Of a stretch of DNA of 64,000 nt, positions 34,330 through 48,373 are shown piece by piece; the first letter of the stretch is position 1, and each line of letters starts with the position of its first letter. The notes beneath the pieces are model-generated. The model was not told where the DNA came from. It saw only the letters and a list, made by a program, of their open reading frames with translations, and searched no databases. Origin of the DNA: Cynocephalus volans. Taxonomy: Eukaryota > Chordata > Mammalia > Dermoptera > Cynocephalidae. The stretch spans positions 185,632,071-185,696,070 of the forward strand of contig NC_084462.1 of assembly GCF_027409185.1 (NCBI RefSeq), given 5' to 3'. Both the position numbers and the translations under genes were made by a program.

Positions 34330-36890
34330 GAATTTCATTTATTTATTTGTTTATTGAAACATAACTGATTGTGCATATTTGGAGGTAGAGACTCGAATAT
34401 CAATGCCAGTGTGCAATACCTCATCATCAAATCAGGAGAGCTGGAATATTCATCTTTACAAAAGGTCATTGCTGTTTGTGTCCATTAACCAATTTCTCCC
34501 TAACACACTCCCCTCCCCCTCCCATGTCTGTTGACCAAAGCTCTGTTCTGTCCCTTTGAGAGTTCAATGTATTATTGATATTGTTCGATCTTTCTCTCTT
34601 TCTGTCTTTCATTTCTTTATTTTGCCATTACACAATGTGACCTTTTTTGTGGCTCTTCACCAGTTTCTCCCTGACCCCCTCCCTCCCACTTTCCTACCTC
34701 TGGTGGTCTCAGTTCCACTCTCTCCTTTTGAAAGTTCGAGAAATTATTCTGACTGTTTTATCTTATTTTCTTTTTTCTTTTTGTTTTTTTTCATTATTTC
34801 TGCTCCTACTTATGAGTGAGGACACGTGGAATTTCTCTCTCTGCATCTGCCTTATTTCACTTAACATAATTTTCTCTAAGTTTATCCATGTTGGTGTGAA
34901 TGGCAGAATTTCATTCCTTTCATGGCAGAGTAGTATTCCATTGTGTAAATATGCCACATTTTCCTTATCCTGTCATTGGCCGGTGGACATTTACGTTGGT
35001 TCCAACTCTTGGCTGTTGTAAATAGAGCTGTGATAAACACGGGGGTGCAGGTATTTCTTTGACCTGATGGTTTCCATTCCTTTGGGTTTATACCCAGCAG
35101 TGGGATTGCTGGATCACATGACAGCTCTATCTACAGTGGTTTGAAAATCCTCCACACTAATTTCCATCGTGGATGTACCAATTGACAGTCCCACAAACAG
35201 TGTGTGACAATTCCCCTTTCTGTACATGCTCCCCAGCATTTGTTATTCTCTGTCCTTTTGACACTGGCCAGTCTAACTGGAGTGAGATGATTTCTCAGTT
35301 TTGTTCTGATTTGCGATTCCCTGTTGCAGAGTGATGTTGAGCATTTTTTCAGGTGTCTGGGGCCATTTTTATATCTTTCTTTGAGAAATTCCTATTTTGA
35401 TATTTTGCCCATTTTTTAATCACGTTTCTTATTTTTTTACTGGTAAGTTTTTTTCAGTTCTTCGTATATTCTGGATATTAATCCTCTGTCAGATGCATAG
35501 ATTGTGGATATTTTGTACCATTCTGTTGGTTGTCTTTTCAGTCTGTTAACTATCTCTCTTGCTGTGCAGAAGCTTTTTAGTTTGATATAATCCCATTTGT
35601 TTATAATATTCTTTTGTCGCTTGTGCTCTGGGGTCTTATTCATAAAGTCCTTACTCAGTCCTACTTCCTGGAGTGTTTACCATATGTTTTATTTTAGAAC
35701 TTTTATAGTTTCACATCTTACATGAAAGTCTTTAATCCATTTTGAATTGATTTTGTTATATGGTGAGAGGGACAGGTCTAGAATGATTTTGGTATATATG
35801 GATGTCCAGTTTTCCAAGCACCATTTTTTGAAGAGGCTGTCATTTCCCCAATGTATGCTCCTCTTGCCCTTGTCAAATACCAGTTGGCTGTAAGCACGTG
35901 GTTGATTTGGGAGTTCTCTATTCTGTTCCATCAGTGCAAGGGTCTGTTTTATGACACTATCATGCTGTTTGGTTACTATAGCTGTATAGTATTATTTGAA
36001 GTCATGTAGTGGTGTGCTTGTAGCTTTATTTTGCTTATTTATTTTTTTGCACAGAGTTGCATTGGCTATTGGGGGTCTTTTGTGGTTCCATATGAATGTT
36101 AGGATTTTTGTTTCTATATCTGCCAAAAATGTCATTGGTATTTTCATGGGGATTGCAATGAATCTTTCGATCACTTGGAGAAGGATGGACATTTTCACAG
36201 CATTAAATCTTCTAAGCCATAACATGGAATGTCTTTCCATACTTTGATGTCTTTATAACATTTTCCAGCAATGTTTGGTATATCTCATTGTAAAGATCTT
36301 TCACCTCCTTGGTTAAATTGATTTTTAGGTATTTTAATTTTTTCAAGGAGCTATTTGAGATGGCCTTGCTTTTTTGATTTCTTTCTCTGCTAGGTTTCTT
36401 AGTGTATAAGAACACTACTGACTTTTCTGTCTTAATTTTGTATCCTGCTGCTTTACTAAATTCATTTACCATCTCTAGGATTTTTTTGGTGGTGTCCTTA
36501 GGTTTTTCTGTATATAAGAAGGTGGTATATGCAAACAGGGACAGTTTACTTTCATGATTTCCAGTCTGGATGCCCTTTATTTTTTCTCTTTCCTGAGTGC
36601 TGTGGTTAGTACTTCCAAGACCATGTTAAATAAGATTAGTGAGGGTGATTATTTTTGTATTCTTCCTGTTCTCAAAGGAAAGGCTTTCAGATTTCCTCAC
36701 TCAGGATGATGTAGATGGCAGGTTTGTCATAAATAGTTTTATCGTATTCAGATACTTTCCTTCTAAACAGCATGTGTCGAAAGTCAATACCGTGAAGGGA
36801 TATCAAATTTTGTGTAATGCTTTTTCTGCATGTGTTGAGATGGTTATATCTTTTACATGTTTGATTAACTCACAACTGATAATGCCTGAA
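34330..36890 (-). mobile_element. L1 3' half, minus strand, relatively well preserved
   Basis: A T-rich start near 34340 is the 3' tail in reverse. The 3' UTR, then ORF2 C-terminal and RT sequence, follow to about 36890, where the element is 5'-truncated. ORF2 pieces of 60-90 codons are open on the minus strand (36472-36212, 36240-35992, 35931-35689, 35643-35437) and line up end to end, with recognisable text such as FLYTKKPSRERNQK and KMSILLQVIERFIAIPMKIP. Frameshifts break ORF2, so it is inactive. Confidence 0.9.
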
Positions 36891-38270
36891 TATTGAATAT
36901 CAAAAAATACTGTGCCACTTCCCTTTGGATTCCATGGTATCGGGTGAGAAATATACTGATGTTTAAGCTGGTGTCCACTGTAGATAATGCCTCATTTCTC
37001 TCTGGCAGCTCAGTGCTGTCACAGGGGCAGGGTACTGATGGCATTCAACAGAGTGACAAGGGTGGACATGTATGTGACAACTCATGATGATGTTGAGCAG
37101 ATGAGCAGGGTGGGGAGTGAAGGGGGACCAGTTAGAATGAGTCTGTTGTGTGCCTGTTTAGTAAAGGACTTGCAAGAGCACGACTGAATGCTGATCACAC
37201 TGGTGTGGTGGAGAGGAGCTCAGAACGATACAGGGAGGGACATAGAAGCATTTGGGACAAATACAAATGCACTGGATTCTATTTATAAAATCTATAAACT
37301 TATTAGAGTTAGTATGTAGATTACCACATTAAAAGTGATATGTTTTCAATGATATGTGATCCAACAGCACCTGCCACTGACTACACAGAGCAGAATGAAC
37401 GGACCACCACAGCCCTACTGGGTCCTCATCAGGCTGGGAGTCCAGGCGGGGCCTGACTGTGACAGACACATCTGCAGCTGTCTCCTCAAATCAGCCCAGG
37501 TCATTGATCAGTTCCAAATCCTTGAGCTGCAATCCACTGAGACCCTAATCAGATCACTTTCCCCCTCCTGACCTCCACCCAACACCCCCAAACTGGTCCA
37601 TCATTACTGACAGCATGAGGTGTGTGGAACCTCAAAGTTCAAAGTAAAGGCTTTAAACCTTTGAAAAAAAGTTCTTTAAACGTGTGAAAGTCTTTATGCC
37701 CAAATTAAACTGCCAATTTTAACATATCACCTGAGCAAGTTTCAAAGTGTTGTTGAATTCAGTTTCATTGCAAAATGTTGACAATTTTTAACATCTGAAT
37801 TTGGAGGCAAATGTACCTAAAAGGAGAAATAAAGTAGCAAAGCCTCAGTTATCCACATTCACCTTTTATCAAGTCCCAATATGCAAATCAAAGCAACTAT
37901 TTCACCTGAGATCGTGGAGTCTTCTTCATGAATGACTTACCCATGGACATGTGCCCTCTCTGAAGGCTCTTGCTTATTTCCGCCTCTGTGAAGTCACAGC
38001 CAGAGTCGACTTTCTGAACCTCTGAAACCCTCACACACACTGCTGGGCTGAACAGAACTTGTTCCCTCTCACCAAAGAGCAGCATGACCCCAGGTGCCAG
38101 TTGTCAGTGAAGAGACACGCAGTGGCGTTGAGGTGACAGAGGTTGTAAAACATTGGAAGAACTCCTTTGTGATTACTAATCATCCATTTTGTCAGTGAAA
38201 GACACATTGTTAAAAGTCCGAAGAAAATTCCCATCTTGGAAAGTATTAATTTGGGGAGAAATGATCAGAA
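36891..38270. other. Intergenic sequence, no recognised gene
   Basis: The sequence looks non-repetitive. Short minus-strand ORFs at 38234-38031 and 38085-37897 contain Cys-rich text but no domain I can name. I do not call them genes. Confidence 0.45.
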
Positions 38271-38274
38271 AACA

Positions 38275-38585
38275 TATTCTTTATTTTTATTTTTTTAATT
38301 GAAAGATAACTGATTATATATATATATGTATTTTGGGGGGGTGGTAAATAATAAAGAATGGAATATTACAAATGCGGAGACAATGTGGTGATCAAATCAG
38401 GATCATTAGTAGAATCACGTTTGCATAAAGTCACCAGTCCCCGTGGTCCTTAACTATTTCCTCACTGTCCCCCCTCCCACTCCCATTCCAGGCTCTAATA
38501 ACGAGACTTTTGTTCTCTCTCTTTTATTATTCTTTTTTTGTGTGTGGAAAGTTCAGTGTGGTGCTGTGATTATTTATTTCTTTAT
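38275..38585 (-). mobile_element. Short L1 3'-UTR insertion, minus strand
   Basis: A T-rich head (38279-38300) is followed by a TA repeat, then text parallel to 34360-34560: 'AGATAACTGATTATATATA', 'GATCAAATCAGGATCA', 'CCTCCCACTCCC' and 'TTTTGTTCTCTCTCTTTTATTATTC'. This is a 5'-truncated copy of the same L1 subfamily. Confidence 0.75.
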
Positions 38586-39149
38586 TTGTTAATAGCAAAC
38601 ATATTACTAAGCCTTTGTTTATACGCTCTTAGGTTTCTAAATATGAGATTTTTGGAAAGTTCTCTCCAGTTATAAAGACGGTCGGCTGATTTAAGAAGGG
38701 TTTGTAGTAGCAGAGAAAGTGCAAACCATTTCAATTGATGTGACTTTGTTGAAATCTCAGTGCCCAAGACTTCACTGAAAATCCATGTATGATGCTGCTT
38801 TTAACCTGGGGAGACACTACATGTAGGTATTGCAGGTGGCTGGTGCAGAGAACATCTGCCCATTGGCTGAATTTCCTTCTGGAGACTTCTCACAGCATTT
38901 TCAACTCTCCGTCAGCGCCAGATATTGCTATTTTCATGGTCTGCCATCTTTGTAAATATTTTACACATCATAATTTATGTATATCTCATCACAGTTGTAT
39001 TAGGAGATGTAACTACCCACCTTTTCATTGATGTGTTTCCATTTCTGGCCAGTCTGCTTCTGTTCCATAATCTACACATCTATCCTTTTGCCAAAACAAA
39101 ACCAAGGTTCTCTTGACTCCTAAATTATTTGAGTTTTCCTGTAAGGTTT

Positions 39150-40340
39150 CTAACACATTCTTAAATTTCTATAAAGTAAAAATTCCATTCAGATTTTGAT
39201 TTTGAATGCACTGAATCTGTAGAATGATTTGAAGAAAATTGTTACATTAAAAATATGAAGTCTCCCAACACATGAATAAATTCTCTGTTTGTTCAGGTCT
39301 TTACAAATCTCTCTAAATAGCGCTTTATAGCTTTCAGTATAAAAGTCTTTGCCAATCTTTGTTAGATTTACTCTTCTTATTTTAGTGTAGGGTAATGGCA
39401 TTGCTTTTTAAAAATTTTCATGGATAAGTTTTGTTGCTTGGTAAATAGAAATATATAGCATTGTTAAAAACAGAATTTATATCTTTAGAGCGGTTTTATG
39501 TTAAGTGCTAAATTAAGCAAAAGATTCAGAGAGTTCCCATATGTCCCCTTCCCCACATGCACTGCCTCCCCCACCAGTGTGGCACATTATTTACAACCGA
39601 TATTTGTGAATTTGCCTTCAATCAAATAGCTTTCCCTAGTTGACTTTTTTTTTGTAGCTTTATTATTTTTTTTTGTAGATTCCTTCCAATTTTTTTACCA
39701 GCATAATCATGTTATTGGTGAATAAAGAGTTTTAGTTTTTCCTTTCCAAAATTTATTCTTCTTTATTTCTCATCTTGTTGGGCTCTCTAGTTTCTCCAGG
39801 ACAATGATGAGCACAGGGGACAGATTTCAACAACTTAACATTAATGTGCTGACAGCTGCCACATTCTTACATGCTTTTACCAGACACAGGAACTTAATTT
39901 CCAAATTTATTTAGCAGAGAGGTGTCATGAGAATGTGCTCAAGTTTATCAACTTATTTTTTCTTCTTTTATTTACCAAGCAGGTAACATGTTTTTTTCTT
40001 CTTTAGTCTACTAACGTGTTGATTTACAGTAGCTGATGTTTTACAGAAGTGAACTCACACAGTATTGAAGTAACCGCCATCAAGCACACAATTCTGCAGC
40101 ATTTTGTGCATTCACTGTCATGCAGCTGCCACCTCCATGTCATGACCTTCAATCCTGGAACCGCTCCCAATAGGTATTCTGGTCATGATATTGCACGCAT
40201 CTCACACATTCCCAGAGCTGTTTAGGACTTTTGCTTCTATTTTCATGAGAGATATTGACCTGTAATTTTTTTTCATGTAATATTACAGTTTTTTATCTTA
40301 GAATTACACAAGTTACATAGAACTAGTTAGTACATGTGCC
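39150..40340 (-). mobile_element. Old L1 pieces, minus strand
   Basis: Reverse-complement ORF2 text at 39180-39430 ('TTGAATGCACTGAATCTGTAGA', 'AGGTCTTTACAAATCTC') is followed by further decayed L1-like AT-rich sequence (39640-40330). A 3'-UTR-like block sits at 39480-39610. Confidence 0.65.
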
Positions 40341-41500
40341 CTATTTATTCTGTGAAAGAATGTGTGCAAGATGGTATTTGTTTCTCAGATATTCATGGGT
40401 TACAAGGCTAAATATTATATAAAGAGGTAAATTTCCACATTTGCACAAACTGAGCTGTGCTTGCAGAGAAGCACCAATAAAAACCTCAAAATGTATATTT
40501 TATTTTGGTTGTTGTTGAAGTTTACAACCAGATACCAAATGTTTGTGAGAATTAGAAGGGCCCCCAAACACGCAGGGTGATCTGAAGAAGGTAAATGGAT
40601 TAGTAGGATTTGACTACTTGACACCAGGCCTTGTCATGAACATGTGTAATTCAGGCAGTTTGCAATGGCACAGAGAAGGGCAGTGCACCTTCATGCTGGG
40701 TTGGCAGCCGGAGACAGGGGCTGGATATCCACATGAGGAAAAGATAAACTGGATCCTTAACACCAGTTATACTGTAAAAAAAAAAATTCAAGTTAAATTG
40801 TAGATTAAAATATGAAAATTAAAATGTTAGAGATTTAAACAATTTTAATTTCTATAGTATGCATAAAATGGAAACAAAAGAAAACAAACAAACAAACAAA
40901 ACAGGGCCTAAAATACAATAAATATAAAGGAAACATTTGATATATTGGGGTTTAAAATTTGAAATTTTCTTCATCATGTGACACCATTATGAGAATGAAA
41001 TCAAGAGCAGCAATGTGGGAAAAAGTGACTCGACGTACATTTACCCCCCGAAGATTCCCATGCATGCACCTGCCAGAGTGGCTGAAAACACAGACGAGCA
41101 GCGGAGGACAGGTAGAGGGACAGGAGCAGCTCCAGTGCCCATGGAGATGACAGCCAATCACATTTTTCAGTGCCTCTGATGTGACAGTAGGTCGATGTGG
41201 GCAATGGGACCATCTGTGTGACAGTGTCTACTAACGCTGAGGAGAAGAGTCATCCACACATGACTCTATTTCTAACATGTGTTTACATGACAGATTTACC
41301 TACATATCTCCACAAAAGGACATGCAGTTTTGCCCCTAGCAGCACCATGTCTATGTCTTGAACTGGGCACCAGCTGCCTGTCCTCTCACAGCAGGTTTTC
41401 AGTGCACACAACACTCCATGTTTGGATTCATTCACATGCAGTCAGAGAGGGGCAGCACGAACCCATGGTTTAGACATTGGGTGTGACTCATGTGCAGCAG
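40341..41500. other. Intergenic sequence, no recognised gene
   Basis: AT-rich sequence with a (CAAA)n tract at about 40879-40902. Short ORFs on both strands around 40950-41210 overlap each other and carry no domain. Confidence 0.45.
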
Positions 41501-41519
41501 GGCTTGGATAAAGGGGCTT

Positions 41520-41885
41520 CAGGGGCTGTGCTACAATTGTAAAGTTGCAGTGGTTATTTTACAGTTTTGGAGGCTGGAAGTCCAGGACTCAGGGGTGCAT
41601 CTGGTGAGAGCCTTCTTCTGGGTGGGGGCTCTCTACAGGGTCCCAGGGTGTCACAGTTGTCACATGGTGGCTGAGCAAGAGCTTATGTCTATGTGCTTCT
41701 TCCTCTCTTTGTAAAGCCCCCAATCTCCTCCCTGGTAACTCATTAAACCCTTAACCCAAGAATCCATTCATGAGGTCCCAATACTCACAATCCAATCACC
41801 TGTTAAAGTCCCCAACTTTCAAGTACCTTATTGGGGATTAAGTTCCAACATAAGCTTTGGAGGGGAAACACATTGAGACCACAGA
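41520..41885. mobile_element. Old interspersed repeat (MaLR/MER type)
   Basis: The order 'TTTTACAGTTTTGGAGGCTGGAAGTCCA', 'GCATCTGGTGAGAGCCTTCTTC', 'CCATTCATGAGG', 'CCAATCACC' and 'GGGGATTAAGTTCCAACAT' is that of a common mammalian LTR-derived repeat. The exact family is not assigned. Confidence 0.55.
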
Positions 41886-43630
41886 AGAGACCCTGGACAC
41901 ATTGTGAGTTTTGACATAGGTGCACTGTAGCGAGTGGTGTGCAGTGGTGACATATGTGGCATGTAAGGCTGGCACTGTTTTCTGCAGCACAGCCTTCTTG
42001 TCCTGGAGTGTCACCTGGGCAGTGGCTGGTGGGTTTACACTAAGGAGCGCCCTCACAGACATGACATGGTACCTCGCCTGAACATCTTTGGCAGCATACC
42101 TACCAGAGTGCTACTCCCCATAGAGTTGTGTTCTGACACTTTGTCCTCCTGGCTTCTAGGAGCAAAGGTCATGCAAAGCGATGGCTGGAAGGACCTTCTG
42201 TCCCACATTAGGGGCTCTATCAAAGCTCCTGAGATGGGGGCCTGGAGATGTCTGCTTCTGGCTCTGGATACTTTTCACAGAAGAACGCACACCCATCTGT
42301 CCTCCCACACTCCGTTCTGACCCACGCTTATCCTCACCACTTTGGTGAATGGTCTCAGTTCATGGAGAGGTAGCAGGACTTGAACATGCCCTGGTGGAGG
42401 ACAAATCATTGTCTACTTTTACCTTTTAAAGCTTATCCAAGTGTATCATTGGCGATGGGACAATTGATTCACTGTTGTTCATTCTGCTAAGAACGTGTCT
42501 GTTTTCCTGGATGAACAAATCCTATCACTAGAGCTATGACATGGAACCCACCTGGGACAGCTCAGCAGAACTCAGTAGCTTATGACTGGGCAGTGCAGGA
42601 GAGTTCCCTGGTGGCCTTGGGACTCCAGTTCTCCCCCTTTCCCTGCTTGTAGTTCTCAGGAATAACTGTTGAATGTGCTGGAAAGACAACGTCCTGAGAC
42701 AGGAAGGGACTGGACAGAATGTCCTGGGCCGTGTTCCCATCCCTCCCAAGGAATGTAACATCTTGAGTTAGGGAGGAACTGGCTGGGACACTCCAGCATT
42801 TTTCCTTCCTCCGCTGGATACAGGATGTCCTTCAGAGCTTTAGCCAAGTGGGGCATGTGACCTCTGGGGTTCACCACCTGGAGTAGGCTGCCTTTCAGGG
42901 TCCTGTTGCTGTGGTACAGGTGGGACACACACAGTTGAGACTCCATCTGCCCTGGGCAGCTTTCCTGAGTGTTGGGGGACAGCTCACAGAGATCCGAGAT
43001 GTCTGTCCCTTGTCTTTCTGTGAGTGATAAACCTACTTCGTGTAACCTGTTGCGTGTGAGCATGCTCTGTCTTGCTGGATCCAGACACGTTGGTGACTGT
43101 GTGCAGTGAGCCTGTGTCTCCAGCTACACATTCACATTTGGGTGCGCCGCATCCACCCATTTCCACCTGAGCTCATGGCTGCTGCAGTCCCTCTGCCACT
43201 TGGCCAGGTCTGTTGTGGAGACCTGAGAGCAAGAGCCCCCTCTACAGTCTGCAGGTAACCTTGAGACCCATGGGGACATGGAGAACTAGTGGCCAAGATG
43301 AGGTGTCTATGTTCCGCTCCACCAACCGGTCCTTAGCAGGAGTGGCCCTTGCTCCTCATGACTTCAGCCCAGCCAGGTGTGGACACATCCTCCTCACCTC
43401 AGGCTTGACCTTGGCTCTGGACACTTGGTTAGGGGGGACCATTAGAACCTGGACCACAGCTCCCTTCTCCCTCCCTGTGCCCATGCAGTGCCAGGGACCA
43501 AGGGACTTGTAGGTGAGTAGCAATTCAGAAAGGAAATCCTCCCAGGCCTCCCTTGCACTTGCCTCTGGGACTGGACCACTGCCTGCTGTGGGTTCCCTGT
43601 TCCACCTAGCGCCCCTGCGTGCCCTTGCAA
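41886..43630. other. Downstream flank of the 43.7-kb V pseudogene
   Basis: GC-richer sequence with several minus-strand ORFs (42062-41838, 42761-42534, 43063-42656). I recognise no domain in any of them, and they overlap each other in different frames. Confidence 0.4.
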
Positions 43631-43633
43631 GTA

Positions 43634-43672
43634 GGTCTGTGTCTGAGCTTGCACTGACATCCCCTCTCTATG
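43634..43672 (-). other. Degenerate 23-RSS of the 43.7-kb V pseudogene
   Basis: The heptamer position reads CATAGAG on the minus strand (43672-43666) instead of CACAGTG, with two changes including the critical third base. The spacer is still 23 bases and the nonamer reads ACACAGACC (43642-43634). Loss of the CAC start should strongly reduce RAG cutting. Confidence 0.85.
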
Positions 43673-44130
<458 letters not shown>

Positions 44131-44219
44131 CTGGGTTCTGTCCTGTCCCAAAACCTGGGTGGAGCTCCACTGAGAGAATGCCTGGCAAGCCCCCCATTTG
44201 TAACAGCAGAGGAGAATCC

Positions 44220-44227
44220 ATTTGCAT
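44220..44227 (-). promoter_or_regulatory. Surviving octamer upstream of the V3 pseudogene
   Basis: Plus strand ATTTGCAT, the complement of the Ig octamer, lies about 100 bases upstream of the ruined leader exon. The promoter element has outlasted the coding region. Confidence 0.75.
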
Positions 44228-44989
44228 GTGCTGCAGACACAACTGTGCAGCCCAGACATCGTGCTGTGTGCATGAAATTTTCATCCTATGAATGACCGAA
44301 GATGCAGCCAGAACCAAGAATGCCTGCAAAAAGGTGGCCCCTGTCCTGAGCATCCCTCCCACTCTGTCTTCACAAGACCCAGGTGCTCTGACCCATCCCT
44401 TCTGATATGATCCTCAGGAATTGAAATTCCTCTGGCCTCAGGGTTCTGTGGATGTGGGTGAGGAGCCTGTGAGGTCTGCCCCAGAGGTGCCGTCGTTGGG
44501 GTCGTCTTCCTACTTTCCTTCATTTCCTGTGTGATGTGTGAACTTCCCAGGTCTTGGGAATAAGAATTTAAAATGGAACAGCATTTTTTTTTTGAGTTGG
44601 AAACTCTTATTTTTCCCAGTAGGGTCTTACACAAAACTCTAACATATAAACCTGGTAGAAAGCCTTCATCTGAAGCTGTGGCGGGCATCCCTGTTTTATT
44701 GACTTCTCTCTTGCAGCATGAAAACTGCCTTCCTGAAATGAAGGTCTCAGGCCCCATCACCACTGTTATTGTGCAAGAGTTTTGTGTCCCGCAAGCATCT
44801 CCAGTTCTGATAATTTCCCTCAGTTGTAAACAAGAAAGGAACATGTTGGCTGTTAGGATCAAAACTCCTGGATATAAAGTTGAGTTGATGAAATATCCAG
44901 GCACAAAGGACCCCACAGGGATACCCCATCTCCTGCCGAGCCTGGGTCTTACAGAGGGAGCGAACTTTCCTAGGGCTACAGATTGGAGT

Positions 44990-45185
44990 TGAGGGGAGAG
45001 GGGGAAGGGAAAGGAAGTTGAGGGATCATTGGAAGGGGACAAAGGGGACAAAAGTATTTTCTGGTAATGGGTGTACCCCCAATATGTATCTGGCACCTAC
45101 ATTATGGGCAGGAGGGGGGACAATCAGCTTTGTATCTTGAGAATGTTCAAAATAAATAAATAAATAATGAAATAATGAAATAAAT
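44990..45185 (+). mobile_element. L1 3'-UTR tail insertion
   Basis: G-rich text 'GAGGGGAGAGGGGGAAGGGAAAGG', then 'CTGGTAATGGG' and an AATAAATAAATAAAT tail at 45151-45190, parallels the L1 3' UTRs at 3580-3675 and 23050-23170. Confidence 0.7.
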
Positions 45186-45194
45186 AAATTTTAA

Positions 45195-46590
45195 AAAAAG
45201 ACAAACCAAGACTAGAACAACTTAATAGACCAAATGGACCCAAACAGTACGTAGAACTTTCAACCAAACCAAAAAATATGTACATTTTTCTCAAGCACAC
45301 ATGGAACATTCTACAGAATAGATTCTATTTTATGCAACAAACACATATGAAGATTAAAATTGTTCCAACATCTATTCTGACCACAGCAAATCAATAGTCA
45401 CAATAAGGTGTAATTCACCAATGTGAAGAAACTAAAGAGCACTCATGTGAACAACCATTTTATCAACAGGAAATGAAAAGATGATTTTAAAATATCTCCA
45501 GAAATAAAAATTAAAACACAGTTTAACACAGGTTATGAGATGTGGCCAAACCTTCCCAGTGAAAAAGAACAGTGAGGAACAGCTTCGTTGGACAGTTATG
45601 GGACCTCAAACAGCCAGCCCGGGTTTGTTCTGATTACTCTATTTCTAGAACATATTTCGAACCATGACTAAGTAGAGACATCGCTGGGATACACGGATGG
45701 TTAATATAAGCAAGTTGCTGCGTGAGATAAACCACATCACAGAATGAAATAAAAACAGCACAATCATCTCAGCAAACGCAAAAAGGGCACTTGCTACAAT
45801 TCAAGATATTTTTTATAATAAAAAATTTCAGCACATTATTTATAGAAAAAATATACCTCATTACTTTAAAGGTAACACAGAGCAATCCCATAGTTAACCA
45901 CATGCTTCACAGCGACAGTGAAAAGCTTTATACACATGATCAGGAACAAGACATAACCCCCCCCTCCACTACTCTTCAACATGGAACTGGAAGCACCAGC
46001 CAGATCAGTAAGTTAGTAATGAGAAATAAATGAGGGCTACATTGGAAAAAACAATGAAAACTGTTTCTGTTTGCTGATAACATCATCTCATATATGAAAA
46101 AACTAAAGTCCACACCCCACCTAATAACTGTGGGAACTAAGAATTTAGTATTGCTGCATGATACAAAATCAACACACAGAAATCAGTGGCATTTCTATAA
46201 ACCAAAAACTATCTATAAAACAAATCAATAAAGCAAATTCATTTTCTATAGCATCAGAAAAAAGAATTAAATTCTAGGAAAAAAATTAAGCAAATAGGTG
46301 AAAGATGTGTATACTTAAAATTCTAAAACATTAATGAAAAACTAATCAAATGATATAATGAAGGAAAGAATAACTTGTGTTCATTGATTTTAAGAATTAA
46401 TGTAATTATACGGTTTATATTACTCAAGGCTAAAACACAATCATTACCAGCATCCCATTGTAACTTTTCACACATAAATGAAAAGTAACTCTAAAATGTG
46501 TTTAAAAACACAGAAAACTGCAAATACCCAAAGAAATTCTGAACTTAACAGAGTTGCAGGCCATCTATGATTTTACAATACAAAAAAAAA
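45195..46590 (+). mobile_element. Old L1 ORF2 fragment, plus strand
   Basis: 'CAACTTAATAGACCAAATGGACC', 'TTCTCAAGCACACATGGAACATTC', 'CAAGTTGCTGCGTGAGATAAACC' and 'TGCTGATAACATCATCTCATATATG' (where the polymerase Asp-Asp coding stretch would be) mark decayed L1 ORF2. A poly-A run closes it at 46580-46593. Confidence 0.78.
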
Positions 46591-46593
46591 AAA

Positions 46594-47240
46594 ATGTTTT
46601 CTACTGAAACTTTCTGAGATTATTAGAGTTTAAGTCATGTTCAAATTTCCTGGAAAATATGGGTTTTAGATTTTTGGCTTCTGTAGACAACTGTAATCTC
46701 AATTGGCTGCAGACTGCAAGTCCTGACCCTCCTGCTGGTAACTGTCATCCCAATGTCAATGTGGGCTTCTTAGTCCTTGACGCACAGCTCAGGCATGATC
46801 CCTTGCACACCTCTCAGGAGGCAGCCTGGAGCCTTGACTGTGATCTGCACGCACATTTCTTCTCACAGCCTGTGCTTTGTGGGTCCCCTTCAGCTACACA
46901 CCTGCAGGTCAGGAGGTGAGCCAGGTCTCCATGCAGATGCAGCAGCTTCCTCTCCACCTGCTCCTCTCCCTGCTGCTGTCTCCACTGGCTGCTTATTAGG
47001 GGGTTCCCTTTCTGTCTTTATTTCCACCAAGGCAGAGTTTTCACTGTTGCTGGTGTATGAGTTCAGCAGGGATGGAGAATTCCAGATTCTCACACCACCA
47101 GGACATGGCTGGGATGGAAAGGGCTGCTGCCTGGTGGTTGTCACTTATGATGTTGTGTGAACCTGGCTGAACATTTCTGATCCACAGGAACCACAGTCAT
47201 CACCTTCTAGTGTCCAGAATATGATACATGATGAAGGTGT
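46594..47240. other. Intergenic sequence, no recognised gene
   Basis: The stretch separates two plus-strand L1 pieces. It contains a 127-codon plus-strand ORF (46777-47160) and an overlapping 84-codon minus-strand ORF. Neither shows a domain. Confidence 0.4.
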
Positions 47241-47259
47241 ATAACCCAACCAACCAAAG

Positions 47260-48115
47260 TTGTGAGAAGCTCAATTAAAAATGGGCAAGGAATGGAATAT
47301 ACAGTCAATGTGATTAAGATAAATATCTGAGGAGCAAATGAAAAGATCACTAAACTCATTAGTCATCAGGAAAGTGCAAATAAAAACATAATATAGCACT
47401 TCAGAGCCAATAACATGGCTGTAATTTTTAAGAAAAATACCGTTTTCCTCATGGATATCTAGACATTGGAAAAATTACAGAGAGCTGGTGGTCAGGCAAA
47501 ATTGTAAAACTGCTGTGGCAATGATTTGGGCAGTTATAGAAAAGGTTAAATGCAGAAAAACCACATGACACAGTGATTCCACCCCTATATATATTCCAAG
47601 ATAACTGAAAAGAGCTGTCCAACAGAATTTCCATGAACGTTCACAGCAGCACTATTCACAGTAGCCAAAAATGAACAATGCCAAACATTCACTGACTGAT
47701 GAACTGATAAACAAATGTGGTAAATTGATAAAAATGTAAACTATTCACCTATAAAAATGAATGTGACACCGACAAATGCCACAACAGAATGCACTTTGAA
47801 AACATTACTCTACATTAAAGAAGCAGACACCAAAGGCCACATATTATATCAGTGAATTAATATGAAAAATCCAGAATAGGTGAGTCCATCGAGACAGAAA
47901 TCATATTAGTGTTTTTTAGGGGCTTTGAGAGACAGGAATGTGAAGCGGTTGCTTGAAGGGAATGGGGTTTCTTTTTGAGGCAAGAAATGTCCTCTAACTA
48001 GACAGTGGTGACATTTAACAAACCATGTGAAAATACTGTGTCACTAAACTGTACAGTTTAAAATGGTTAATATAGAGAATGTAATTTATTTCAATTCTGC
48101 CATCACACACCGTAA
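47260..48115 (+). mobile_element. Old L1 3' end, plus strand
   Basis: 'CATTAGTCATCAGGAAAGTGCAAATAAAA', 'CACAGCAGCACTATTCACAGTAGCCAAAAATG', 'CCAGAATAGGTGAGTCCATCGAGACAGAAA' and 'AAACTGTACAGTTTAAAATGG' are consecutive landmarks of old L1M 3' ends. Confidence 0.82.
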
Positions 48116-48373
48116 AAAAACATTACATTCAATTTATTTGTTATGTTAATCTTTTTTAGGGTAACAGAAACCACATTTTAAAGGAACCCACAAAGCAAAT
48201 GAAGAAAAAGTAAGAGTTCCCAACTGTGACTTCTGTTGAACTTGGACAGGAGACACTGAGGACAGAAAGGACAGCCTGGGTACCCTCTGCACCTGCTCCT
48301 CAGTGGAAATTCTGTACTAAGTGCACACTGAGCTCCTCCTAATTCCAAGTCCCCTCTTGTCTATAAGCAAAGA

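Noticed and set aside
37897-38234. Cys-rich minus-strand ORFs as a possible ADAM-like or other cellular pseudogene
   Set aside because: The text is too short and I could not name a domain with confidence.
41838-43063. Minus-strand ORFs next to the V3 pseudogene as a processed pseudogene
   Set aside because: No recognisable protein, no poly-A tail, and frames overlap inconsistently.
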